A stretch of DNA of 64,000 nt, from assembly GCA_016213505.1 (NCBI GenBank), contig JACRAF010000006.1:1-64000 (forward strand). The letters run 5' to 3'. This document shows, one piece after another, positions 32,756 to 40,625 of the stretch (its first letter is position 1; every line of letters begins with the position of its first letter). Under the pieces are notes generated by a model, which worked only from the letters and a program-made list of their open reading frames with translations, searched no databases and had not been told where the DNA came from. Source of the stretch: Devosia nanyangense (GTDB taxonomy: Bacteria > Pseudomonadota > Alphaproteobacteria > Rhizobiales > Devosiaceae). The translations under genes were made by a program, and so were the position numbers.

Positions 32756-33575
32756 CTTGTGTCTCCCTGTGAGGCGAGTGAATGGCCGTCGCCAGGCCTT
32801 CCGCAAAAAGGCGCGCGAGGGCCGCGGAAATATCGAACCCGGGGTCGTCGCAAAGCGCCTGCTCGGCTGCCGCCGCGAGAGGCCGATCGGCCTGCAAGGA
32901 CTGCCGAAAGAAGAACTCGCCGCCGCTCAGGCGCCGCCAGCCGAATTTGCCGCGGGCACCGCGCAGCTCGAGATGCACGGTCTCGGCCGCAAAGGCGAGC
33001 TGCTCGGGTGCCGTCTCGGTGACGCGAAGCTTGACGAGCTCGTCGACCGGCCAGGCCGAGCGCAGATAACTCAGGCCCGGCTGCAGATCGACACGGACAT
33101 CGCCGAGCCGATGGGGCGGGATCGCCGCCAGGTCCGTGATGGCAATCGCAGGTGCTTCGATCTCGACCGCGATAGAGCCGAGGCGCCAGTCGAGCCGGGC
33201 GATGTCGGCGACGTAGGGCGGCAGGTCGGCATAGTCCGGACCGGCGATGATCTCGGTCAGCTCCGCGCCGTATTCGGCGAGGCTCGGGGCGCGAGGCGGC
33301 CTGGCCTCCAGCACCGCGTCGGCGAGCGCGGTCATGCGGGGTGTGCCGATCAACCACTCCAGCGTGGGATAGCGCCCGCGCAGGTGGCGCCGGAAGCTCT
33401 CGCGATAGTGGCGGCGATAGATCGAGAGCCGCTCGATCGGATCGCGCGGTGCAACGAGCAGCCCAGCGACCGCAGACGACGGCTCGCCTGCGACCGCGTG
33501 CCGGAAGGTGGCCTGGGTTTCAGCCAGCGCGAGCACTGCGGACTCCGGATTTGAGGGCACTGGCGGCGACGGCAT
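32748..33575 (-). CDS. bufC: BufC-like DUF2063 protein (bufferin maturation partner)
   Basis: A 275-residue protein. LAETQATFRHAVAGEP near the N terminus, then APRDPIERLSIYRRHYRESF and RRHLRGRYPTLEWLIG are the DUF2063 landmarks (HvfC/BufC). The C-terminal half (RVDLQPGLSYLRSAWPVDEL) is a separate beta-rich domain. In characterised MNIO systems this protein partners the MNIO enzyme and presents the precursor peptide. The gene overlaps bufB by 56 bases, an unusually long overlap that supports tight coupling. An alternative GTG start 39 bases later would still overlap. Confidence 0.88.
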   Translation of the reverse strand: MPSPPVPSNPESAVLALAETQATFRHAVAGEPSSAVAGLLVAPRDPIERLSIYRRHYRESFRRHLRGRYPTLEWLIGTPRMTALADAVLEARPPRAPSLAEYGAELTEIIAGPDYADLPPYVADIARLDWRLGSIAVEIEAPAIAITDLAAIPPHRLGDVRVDLQPGLSYLRSAWPVDELVKLRVTETAPEQLAFAAETVHLELRGARGKFGWRRLSGGEFFFRQSLQADRPLAAAAEQALCDDPGFDISAALARLFAEGLATAIHSPHRETQDD

Positions 33576-34389
33576 CGGCCTTGGCCGCCTCGTCCAGCAG
33601 CGTCGTCAGCTCGGGGATGGCGTTGTCCCATTCGATGAGGGTGGGGCGGGCGCCGAAGCGGGCGACGGCATAGGCGTAGAGGTCCCAGGCGTGGCCGTCG
33701 ATCGGCCGGGAATGGGTGTCGATGATGACCTCGCCACCGTTGGCCTCAGCTTCGATTTCGAGGCCGCCCAGATGCATCTCGCCGATCGCCTCGCCCGGGA
33801 ACTCGTCGATGTAGCGATAGGGGTCGTAGCCGAGGTTGTGGGCGCTGACGTGAACGTTGGATACGTCGCACAGCAGGCGGCAGCCGGTCTTGTCGACCAC
33901 GGCGGCGAGGAACGCCGTTTCAGTCATGGTCGAGTCGGCAAAGCCGAGATAGGTGGACGGGTTTTCGAGGTGATAGGGGCGGCCCAGCGCGTCCTGGACC
34001 TGGTTGATGTGGTCCGCGACGATGGCGAGCGATTCGCGGTGGTAGGGCAGGGGCAGCAGATCGTTGAGGTAGTCGCCCTCGTGCGTCGACCATGCGAGGT
34101 GGCCCGACACCATGATGGGATCGAGCCGATCGATCAGGGCCTTCACCCGCGCCAGATGGGTGCGGTCGATGCCGCCGGCGCTGCCGACCGAGACCCCGAC
34201 ACTATGCACGGAGATGGGATAGCTGCGGGCGATCTCGAGCAGCAGTTCGGCAGCGTAGGGGTTGGCGAGATAGTTCTCGGGGTGGATTTCGAACCAGCTC
34301 GCATCGGGCCGATCCTTGATGACGGCGGCGAGGTGCTGCAGGCGCAGGCCGACGCCGGCACCCAGCGACGAAACCACTTGGCTGTGCAT
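33520..34389 (-). CDS. bufB: MNIO-family enzyme BufB (DUF692), bufferin-modifying oxidase
   Basis: A 289-residue TIM-barrel multinuclear iron enzyme of the DUF692/MbnB family. LGAGVGLRLQHLAAVI, WFEIHPENYLANPY, VGVSVGSAGG, PIMVSGHLAWSTHEGDYLND, YHLENPSTYLGFADS, LLCDVSNVHVSAHNLGYDPY, EMHLGGLEIE and DTHSRPIDGHAWDLY carry the His, Asp and Glu residues that bind the iron cluster. MNIOs oxidise cysteines of ribosomal peptides. In bufferins the product is a thiooxazole that binds copper. The start MHSQVVSSLGAG was chosen over upstream ATGs in the same frame because it matches the family. It lies 56 bases after bufA. Confidence 0.93.
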   Translation of the reverse strand: MHSQVVSSLGAGVGLRLQHLAAVIKDRPDASWFEIHPENYLANPYAAELLLEIARSYPISVHSVGVSVGSAGGIDRTHLARVKALIDRLDPIMVSGHLAWSTHEGDYLNDLLPLPYHRESLAIVADHINQVQDALGRPYHLENPSTYLGFADSTMTETAFLAAVVDKTGCRLLCDVSNVHVSAHNLGYDPYRYIDEFPGEAIGEMHLGGLEIEAEANGGEVIIDTHSRPIDGHAWDLYAYAVARFGARPTLIEWDNAIPELTTLLDEAAKADAVAASALKSGVRSARAG

Positions 34390-34445
34390 GGCAGGTCTCC
34401 CAAGGCGCCGGGGCGGCCGCGGAGCCGTCCCGGCGAGACGACAAA

Positions 34446-34709
34446 TCACATGACGGTCGTGTGGCCGCCGACGATGCGGTCGCAGTAGCCCGCCGGAACG
34501 TAGACCCACTCGGTGGGGTCGGCGTCGGCCTTGGACATGCCGGCACAGGAGTGGGCGCCGGTGGTCGAGGCGCAGTCATTGGCGCCGGCCTTGGCGATGC
34601 CGAAGCACTTCTCCGACGCGTAGGTCGGCACGGCTGCCGGGCCGGCAAGCGCGAGGGTCGGCAGAGAAATGGCGGCCGCGAGGGCCGAAGCGATGAGGGC
34701 GCGATTCAT
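34446..34709 (-). CDS. bufA: Bufferin precursor BufA (DUF2282), copper-binding RiPP
   Basis: An 87-residue precursor. A Sec signal peptide ([20 protein letters not shown]) is followed by a core with four cysteines: Cys35 in [13 protein letters not shown], Cys46 in ANDCAS, Cys55 in HSCAGMSK and Cys76 in AGYCDRI. The E-K-C-F/Y-G-x-A-K-A-G-x-N-D-C and H-S-C-A-G patterns are those of bufferins (DUF2282). In Caulobacter the related peptide is exported and, after modification, buffers copper in the periplasm. CAGGAGGACT precedes the ATG (strong). It is the first gene of the leftward operon and is divergent from sigF. Confidence 0.92.
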   Translation of the reverse strand: MNRALIASALAAAISLPTLALAGPAAVPTYASEKCFGIAKAGANDCASTTGAHSCAGMSKADADPTEWVYVPAGYCDRIVGGHTTVM

Positions 34710-34762
34710 TGGGTAGTCCTCCTGAAGGAAAGGCGAGCGGTTTGTTGCTCGACATCAGGTGT

Positions 34763-34788
34763 TTCGCTTCGGGAGCGGGGGTTGTTAC
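34763..34788 (-). promoter_or_regulatory. SigF-type ECF promoter of bufA
   Basis: On the minus strand GTAAC (34788 to 34784) and CGAA (34766 to 34763) are separated by 17 bases. They match the GTAACC / CGAA pattern I recall for Caulobacter SigF promoters. Transcription would start near 34755, leaving a leader of about 45 bases for bufA. The divergent sigF promoter has the same pattern. Confidence 0.6.
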
Positions 34789-34852
34789 GCTCGGCAGGAC
34801 ACGAAAGCGTGATAGGGCAGTGTCCGCCGGGCATGAGAATTGTCGGCCGCAC

Positions 34853-34877
34853 GTAACAAATCCGCCGTCAGGACGAA
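34853..34877 (+). promoter_or_regulatory. SigF-type ECF promoter of sigF (autoregulated)
   Basis: GTAAC (34853-34857) and CGAA (34874-34877) are 16 bases apart. The predicted start of transcription, near 34884, is only about 4 bases before the annotated ATG. The mRNA would be leaderless or nearly so, unless the real start is the ATG at 34930. Confidence 0.6.
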
Positions 34878-34887
34878 TGAGGGGACA

Positions 34888-35442
34888 ATGGGGTCCGAAA
34901 CCTGCACCGAGGAAAGGCTGGCAGATCTGATGCGAGCGGCTTTGTCCGGCGACGACGCAGCGTACACGGCATTTCTGCGGTGCGCGGCCGATCTGGTGCG
35001 GCGGATGGCGCGGCGGCGGGTCGGCGAGGGGTCGACCATTCTACCAGAGGACATCGTGCAGGAGACGCTGCTGGCGGTTCATCTGAAGCGCCACACCTGG
35101 CGCGCCAAAGAGCCGATCCTGCCCTGGCTGATGAGTATCGCCCGCTACAAGATCGTGGATGCGTTTCGTCGTCGCGGCCAGCGCGTCTACGTGTCCGTCG
35201 ACGACCTGGCCGAGGTGCTGGCCGCGCCGGTCAAGGAAGGCGAGGTCGATGACGCAAGGCAAATCGAGCGCGCCGTTGCCGGCCTCAGTCACGGACAGCA
35301 AAGGGTTGTGCGCGCGATCGCCATCGAGGGCCGGTCGATCCCGGAGACTGCCAATGCGCTGCAGATGAAGGAGACGGCGGTGCGTGTCGCCTTCCATCGC
35401 GGGTTGGCGACGATAGCGGCGCGGATAGGACGCCAGACATGA
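34888..35442 (+). CDS. sigF: ECF sigma factor, SigF-like
   Basis: A 184-residue sigma-70 family factor without regions 1 and 3. Region 2: EDIVQETLLAVHLKRHTWRA and PWLMSIARYKIVDAFRRRGQ. Region 4: LSHGQQRVVRAIAIEGRSIP and AVRVAFHRGLATIAARIG, the HTH that reads the -35. The stop overlaps the start of the anti-sigma gene by four bases (ATGA). By analogy with Caulobacter SigF it directs genes for heavy-metal and oxidative stress. Two matching promoter motifs flank its divergent region, so it should control itself and the bufferin operon. The start is uncertain: ATG at 34930 is an alternative. Confidence 0.88.
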   Translation: MGSETCTEERLADLMRAALSGDDAAYTAFLRCAADLVRRMARRRVGEGSTILPEDIVQETLLAVHLKRHTWRAKEPILPWLMSIARYKIVDAFRRRGQRVYVSVDDLAEVLAAPVKEGEVDDARQIERAVAGLSHGQQRVVRAIAIEGRSIPETANALQMKETAVRVAFHRGLATIAARIGRQT

Positions 35443-36077
35443 AAACGGACGATCTCATCGCCAAGCTCGGCGCGGACAATTCACGACGGTCATGGTCGCC
35501 GGCGGCGACGCTGCTCATCGCTGTCGCCGTGAGCGCGATCGTCGCCGGGTCGATGCTGATGCTGACCATAGGCGTGCGCCCGGACATAGGGGCGGCGCTT
35601 ACGACCTGGCGTTTCGATTTCAAGTTCGTGGTGACGCTGACCGTCGTTGCATCGGCTTACAGCCTGCTGCATCGGGCGTTGTTTCCCCGATCGGGCACGC
35701 ACTTTCCGTTGTGGCTGCTGCTGGCGGGTCCGACATTGCTGCTTGCGGGGATTGGGGTCGAGTTGATCGGAATGCCCGAGGCCGGCTGGGCGATGGCGGC
35801 GATCGGCAAGAACGCCGTGTTTTGCCTGACCGTCATTCCGGCCCTCGGCATCGTTCCGCTCGGCCTGCTGGTGTGGGCGCTGCGGCAGGGCGCGCCAACC
35901 CGGCCGACGCTGGGCGGATTCTGTGCGGGTATCCTCGCGGGAGGCATTGCGGCGACGTTCTATGCCGCCAATTGCACCGACGACTCGCCGCTCTTCGTCG
36001 CGACCTGGTATCCGATCGGGGTCGTCGTGCTCGGCGCCGTCGGGGCGGTTCTGGGGCGTTACGCGGCGCGCTGGTAG
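35439..36077 (+). CDS. nrsF: NrsF-like anti-sigma factor (DUF1109)
   Basis: A 212-residue inner-membrane protein with six helices (AATLLIAVAVSAIVAGSMLM, FKFVVTLTVVASAYSLLHRA, LWLLLAGPTLLLAGIGVELI, FCLTVIPALGIVPLGLLVWA, FCAGILAGGIAATFYAANCT and GVVVLGAVGAVLGRYAA). Cys129 and Cys179 are 50 residues apart, the same spacing I recall for the two essential cysteines of Caulobacter NrsF (131 and 181). A third, Cys162, is extra. The opening MKTDDLIAKLGA is the cytoplasmic sigma-binding segment. Metal or oxidation at the cysteines is expected to free SigF. It overlaps sigF by four bases. Confidence 0.9.
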   Translation: MKTDDLIAKLGADNSRRSWSPAATLLIAVAVSAIVAGSMLMLTIGVRPDIGAALTTWRFDFKFVVTLTVVASAYSLLHRALFPRSGTHFPLWLLLAGPTLLLAGIGVELIGMPEAGWAMAAIGKNAVFCLTVIPALGIVPLGLLVWALRQGAPTRPTLGGFCAGILAGGIAATFYAANCTDDSPLFVATWYPIGVVVLGAVGAVLGRYAARW

Positions 36078-36094
36078 CCGCCGACCACGGCTGG

Positions 36095-36712
36095 TCAGCG
36101 TCCGAGCAGCCCGTTGAGGGCCTGGACCAAGCGCCCGAGCCGGCCGGTGCCGACGCCGTGGTCGTAGCCCACCGTCACCTTGGTGTAGGGCTTTTCCATC
36201 ACGCAATAGTCCTGCCCGAAGATGTGGGTCTTGAGCACGCAGGTCTCGGTGTAGCCGTAGCGGCGGAGCAGGGCGAGGGCGACCTCGTTCTCCGGCCGCA
36301 CATAGGTGTAGGCCTTGTGGAACTTGCCGTTGTCGAAATGCTCGTCGAAGGCGTGCATGCCGTGCATGCCCAGCCGGGTCTTGCGGAAGGCCGGGAAGAT
36401 CCAGCTCCAGTAGCGGAAGACGGCGCCGAATTCCGGGCCCGAGATCAGCGCACCGCCGACTTTGCCCTCCGAAAGCAGGCACATGACGTGCCAGGGGTCC
36501 TGGCGCTGCAGCATGCGCAGGTAGGATTTGGTCAGCCGGGCCTTCTCGTAGGCCTTGAATTCGGCGTTGTAGTGCGGGCTTTCATCGATCACCGCCATCA
36601 GTTCGGCATGGACGAGATCGAGGTCGGCGGCCGTCGCGGGACGAACCGCAAAGCGCGGCACGGCCCGCGCTTCGGCGGCGGGTGGAGCGGCTGTCAGGGT
36701 GGTGTCGGTCAT
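36095..36712 (-). CDS. GNAT family N-acetyltransferase
   Basis: A 205-residue protein. FAVRPATAADLDLVHAELMA is the N-terminal GNAT strand and helix. A core with PWHVMCLLSEGKVGGALISG and AFRKTRLGMHGMHAFDEHFD follows. KFHKAYTYVRPENEVALALL and RRYGYTETCVLKTHIFG contain the acetyl-CoA helix and the usual R-R-Y/F-G-F/Y pattern. The acceptor is unknown. It is convergent with nrsF (17 bases between stops) and divergent from acs. Confidence 0.85.
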   Translation of the reverse strand: MTDTTLTAAPPAAEARAVPRFAVRPATAADLDLVHAELMAVIDESPHYNAEFKAYEKARLTKSYLRMLQRQDPWHVMCLLSEGKVGGALISGPEFGAVFRYWSWIFPAFRKTRLGMHGMHAFDEHFDNGKFHKAYTYVRPENEVALALLRRYGYTETCVLKTHIFGQDYCVMEKPYTKVTVGYDHGVGTGRLGRLVQALNGLLGR

Positions 36713-36873
36713 GGCGAACCCCGTCTGGCGGATTGATCCGGGACAATACGCCTCGCCGCGCCGACGCCGTAGAACCGAGCGTGGTTGCGGTTAATGGCCG
36801 CTCACGAAATGGTCTTATTGCCCGGCGGCCAGCCAGTGGCTAGAACCCCTCAACCGAGTTCTGGGAGGAACCT

Positions 36874-38817
36874 ATGAGCGACAATCCGGTGTTCGAGCCG
36901 AGTGCCGAAGCCAAGGCGCGGACCCTGGTCAGCAAGGCGCAGTACGACGAGATTTATGCGCGCTCGGTCAGCGATCCCGAGGGTTTCTGGCGCGACGAGG
37001 CCAAGCGCCTCGACTGGATCAAGCCCCCGACCAAGATCAAGAACACCAGCTTTGCCTACCCCGACGTCTCGATCAAATGGTTCGAGGACGGGGTGCTCAA
37101 CATTTCGGCCAATTGCATCGACCGCCACCTCGATGAGCACGGCGACGACGTGGCGATCATCTGGGAGGGTGACACGCCGGGCACCCAGGAGCTCATCACC
37201 TACCGCAAGCTGCACGAGCGGGTCTGCCGCTGCGCCAACGTGCTGAAGGCGCTGGGGGTGAGGAAGGGCGACCGGGTCACCATCTACCTGCCGATGATCC
37301 CGCAGGCGGCCTACGCCATGCTGGCCTGCACCCGGATCGGGGCGGTGCATTCGGTGGTGTTCGGCGGCTTTTCGCCGGATTCGCTCGCCGGCCGCATCAA
37401 CGACTGCGACAGCCGGGTGGTGATAACGGCCGACGAAGGCCGGCGCGGCGGCAAGACCATTCCGCTCAAAAAGAACGTCGACGAGGCGCTGCAAAACGCG
37501 CCGGGCGTCGAGAAGGTGCTGGTCGTCCACAACACCGGCGCGGAGGTCCTGATGAAGGGCGCCCGCGACGTGTGGTGGCACGAGATCGCCAACGGCGTCG
37601 AGCCGTTCTGCGACCCCGAACCGATGAACGCCGAGGATCCGCTGTTCATCCTCTATACCTCGGGTTCGACCGGCCGGCCCAAGGGTGTGCTGCACACCAC
37701 CGCGGGCTATCTGCTGTGGGCCGCCTACACGCACGAGAAGGTGTTCGACTACAAGCGCGGCGAGACCTTCTGGTGCACGGCCGATGTCGGCTGGGTCACC
37801 GGCCACAGCTACATCGTCTACGGACCGCTCGCCAACGGCGCGACCACCCTGATGTTCGAGGGGGTGCCGAACTACCCCGATCCGACGCGCTTCTGGCAGG
37901 TCATCGAAAAGCACAAGGTCAACGTCTTCTACACCGCGCCGACGGCGATCCGGGCCCTGATGGGCGCCGGCGCCGAATTGCCGGACAAATACGCGATGCC
38001 CTCGCTCCGGCTGCTCGGCTCGGTGGGCGAGCCGATCAATCCGGAGGCATGGCTCTGGTACCATAAGCACGTGGGCAAGGAGCGCTGCGAGATCGTCGAC
38101 ACGTGGTGGCAGACCGAGACCGGCGGCATCCTGATTTCGCCGCTGCCCGGCGCAATCGCGACCAAGCCGGGCTCTGCGACCAAGCCGCTGCCGGGGGTAC
38201 AGCCGCTGGTGCTGTCGCCCGAGGGGCGGCTGCAGGAGCAGACCAAGGCAGAGGGCGTGCTGGTGCTCGCCGACAGCTGGCCGGGGCAGATGCGCACCGT
38301 CTATGGCGACCATCCGCGCTTCGTCGAAACCTACTTCTCGACCTACAAGGGCTATTACTTCACCGGCGACGGCTGCCGCCGCGACGAGGACGGCTACTAC
38401 TGGATCACCGGACGCGTCGACGACGTGCTCAACGTCTCGGGCCACCGGCTGGGGACCGCCGAGGTGGAGAGCGCGCTGGTCGCCCATCCAAAGGTATCGG
38501 AGGCGGCGGTTGTCGGCTATCCGCACTCGATCAAGGGGCAGGGCATCTACTGCTACGTGTCGCTGATGGCCGGCGAAAGCGGTGACGATGCGCTCAAGGG
38601 CGAATTGCGCAATTGGGTGCGCAAGGAGATCGGCGCCATCGCCTCGCCCGACCTGATCCAGTTCGCGCCCGGCCTGCCCAAGACGCGATCGGGCAAGATC
38701 ATGCGCCGCATCCTGCGCAAGATCGCCGAGAACGACTATGGCGCGCTCGGCGATACCTCGACGCTGGCCGACCCGGCGGTGGTCACCGACCTGATCGCCA
38801 ACCGGCAGAACACCTAA
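36874..38817 (+). CDS. acs: Acetyl-CoA synthetase
   Basis: A 647-residue AMP-forming acyl-CoA synthetase, cytoplasmic, that makes acetyl-CoA from acetate, ATP and CoA. Motifs are [20 protein letters not shown] (P-loop), [60 protein letters not shown] and, near the end, [17 protein letters not shown]. Lys608 in this last stretch is the lysine acetylated by protein acetyltransferases, which switches Acs off. Length and order are those of bacterial Acs. GGGAGGAACC before the ATG is a good ribosome-binding site. A GNAT gene, a candidate modifier by type only, is divergent upstream. Confidence 0.97.
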   Translation: MSDNPVFEPSAEAKARTLVSKAQYDEIYARSVSDPEGFWRDEAKRLDWIKPPTKIKNTSFAYPDVSIKWFEDGVLNISANCIDRHLDEHGDDVAIIWEGDTPGTQELITYRKLHERVCRCANVLKALGVRKGDRVTIYLPMIPQAAYAMLACTRIGAVHSVVFGGFSPDSLAGRINDCDSRVVITADEGRRGGKTIPLKKNVDEALQNAPGVEKVLVVHNTGAEVLMKGARDVWWHEIANGVEPFCDPEPMNAEDPLFILYTSGSTGRPKGVLHTTAGYLLWAAYTHEKVFDYKRGETFWCTADVGWVTGHSYIVYGPLANGATTLMFEGVPNYPDPTRFWQVIEKHKVNVFYTAPTAIRALMGAGAELPDKYAMPSLRLLGSVGEPINPEAWLWYHKHVGKERCEIVDTWWQTETGGILISPLPGAIATKPGSATKPLPGVQPLVLSPEGRLQEQTKAEGVLVLADSWPGQMRTVYGDHPRFVETYFSTYKGYYFTGDGCRRDEDGYYWITGRVDDVLNVSGHRLGTAEVESALVAHPKVSEAAVVGYPHSIKGQGIYCYVSLMAGESGDDALKGELRNWVRKEIGAIASPDLIQFAPGLPKTRSGKIMRRILRKIAENDYGALGDTSTLADPAVVTDLIANRQNT

Positions 38818-38897
38818 GCGCCGGGGCCCGCAGCCGTTAAGACTTCGTAACCGCGGCGGGCATAAGGTGAGCCGACGTTGCGACGGAACGGCGGCTC

Positions 38898-40616
38898 ATG
38901 GGGCTCAAAAGTCTGGCGTCGGCTATCGCCCTGCGGTTGCGGAAGGCCACTCCGGCCGGCCGGTCCGATGCGCTCGCGCAGGTCGTGACGGACAATTACG
39001 ACGGCGTCGTCATCGTCGACGCCGGCGGAACGATCATCGCGGCGAGCCTGGTGGCGCGCAAGCTGCTCCGGCACCCCGGTCCGCTCGAGGGCATCAGCAT
39101 CGACGCGGCGCTGCCGGCCGATATGCGAACCGCAGTTCTGCAGGCGCTGGCCGTCGGCCGCTCGGCCGAACCGCTGCCGCTGTCGCTGGCGGTTCTGCAC
39201 GGCGGCGACGAGCGCCAGGAGCGGCTGGTGGTGCAGTATGTGGCGACGGTCAGCGAAGTCGACGGCGCGGCGGTCGCCTGCCTCAATTTCTGGGATGTCA
39301 CCGAGCGGCGGCGGGCCGAGGAACGGCTGTCGTTCCTGGCCACGCACGATCCGCTGACCGGGGCGCTGTCGCGCACCGGGCTTACCAACGCCATCAACGA
39401 GCGGTTCGAGACCGAGCGCGGGCGAGCCGAGGGGCTGACGGTGCTCGCCATCGACCTGGCGCGGTTCAAGCCGGTTAACGACGCGCTCGGGCATGCCCAT
39501 GGCGACATGCTGCTGAAGCAGGCGGTGAGCCGGCTGCGCTCGACCGGCGCGGCGTATGTGGCGCGGCTGGGCGGGCACGGCTTTGCGGTCGCCCATCCCG
39601 GGTTGTCGCCCGAGGAGTCGGGGCAGTTCTGCGATCTGGTCCAGGCGCGGCTGGTCGAGCCCTATCAGCTCGGGCCGCACCGGGCGATCGTCGGCGCCGA
39701 TATCGGATTCAGCCATTCGAGCGTCTCGGGCTACGATCCGGACCGGTTGGTGAGCCACGCCGATATGGCGCTCAACGTTTCGCGCGAGGCCTCGGGCAAG
39801 AGCTACGCGGCGTTCTCGCCCGAGATGGACGAAAGCCTGCGCGCCCGGCAGGAACTCGAGACCGCCATGCAGCAGGCCATGGAGCGCGGCGAGATTTCGC
39901 TGATGTTCCAGCCGCAGGCGGCACTCGACGACGGCAGCACCGTCGGCGTCGAGGCGCTGATGCGATGGATGCACCCCACGCTCGGCGCGGTGTCGCCGGA
40001 GCGGTTCATCCCGGTCGCCGAGGAGACCGGCAAGATCGTCGAGCTCGGGCGCTGGATTCTCGAGGCGGCGTGCCGCGAGGTGGCGACCTGGCCGGGGCAT
40101 TTGCGGCTCTCGGTCAACGTCTCGCCGATCCAGTTCGAGCTGATCGATGTGGTGGCGGAAATCCGCGACACGCTGGGGCGGACGGGCTTTCCGGCGCATC
40201 GGCTCGACGTCGAGATCACCGAGGGCATCTTCATGTCGAACGCCCAGGCGGTGATCGAGGCGCTGCAGAAGCTCAGGCAGCTGGGGGTCGGCATCGCGCT
40301 CGACGATTTCGGCACCGGCTATTCGTCGCTCGGCTATCTCGGTCGGCTGCCGGTCGACAAGATCAAGATCGACCAGAGCTTTGTCAAACGGCTGCCGGGC
40401 GATCAGGAAGCCGGGGTCATCATCCGAGCCGTGATGATGCTGAGCGAAGCGCTCGACAAGGTGGTCATCGCCGAGGGCATCGAGACGGCCGACCAGGCCT
40501 GGATGCTCAGAATGATGGGCTGCAAGGTCGGGCAGGGTTACCATTTCGGGCGGCCCAAGACGGCGGCCGAGATGCGCGCGATGCTCGCTTCGCCGGACGC
40601 GCGGGCGGCGATCTAG
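38898..40616 (+). CDS. PAS-GGDEF(degenerate)-EAL c-di-GMP phosphodiesterase
   Basis: A 572-residue cytoplasmic signalling protein. Residues about 28-135 are a PAS-like domain (DNYDGVVIVDAGGTIIAASL, FWDVTERRRAEERLSFLATH). The GGDEF domain at about 145-300 has the usual HDPLTGALSRTGLTNAI, but the A-site reads RLGGHGFAV (GGHGF instead of GGDEF), so it should not make c-di-GMP. The EAL domain has VGVEALMRWMHP, VEITEGIFM, ALDDFGTGYSSLGYL, DKIKIDQSFV, IAEGIE and GQGYHFGRP, all present, so it is likely an active phosphodiesterase, probably GTP-modulated. No membrane helices are seen. Confidence 0.93.
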   Translation: MGLKSLASAIALRLRKATPAGRSDALAQVVTDNYDGVVIVDAGGTIIAASLVARKLLRHPGPLEGISIDAALPADMRTAVLQALAVGRSAEPLPLSLAVLHGGDERQERLVVQYVATVSEVDGAAVACLNFWDVTERRRAEERLSFLATHDPLTGALSRTGLTNAINERFETERGRAEGLTVLAIDLARFKPVNDALGHAHGDMLLKQAVSRLRSTGAAYVARLGGHGFAVAHPGLSPEESGQFCDLVQARLVEPYQLGPHRAIVGADIGFSHSSVSGYDPDRLVSHADMALNVSREASGKSYAAFSPEMDESLRARQELETAMQQAMERGEISLMFQPQAALDDGSTVGVEALMRWMHPTLGAVSPERFIPVAEETGKIVELGRWILEAACREVATWPGHLRLSVNVSPIQFELIDVVAEIRDTLGRTGFPAHRLDVEITEGIFMSNAQAVIEALQKLRQLGVGIALDDFGTGYSSLGYLGRLPVDKIKIDQSFVKRLPGDQEAGVIIRAVMMLSEALDKVVIAEGIETADQAWMLRMMGCKVGQGYHFGRPKTAAEMRAMLASPDARAAI

Positions 40617-40625
40617 AGCAAGAGT

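Noticed and set aside
38835-38852. CtrA-like sequence TTAAGACTTCGTAAC ahead of the PAS-GGDEF-EAL gene
   Set aside because: The second half does not match TTAA, so it is at best a degenerate half-site.
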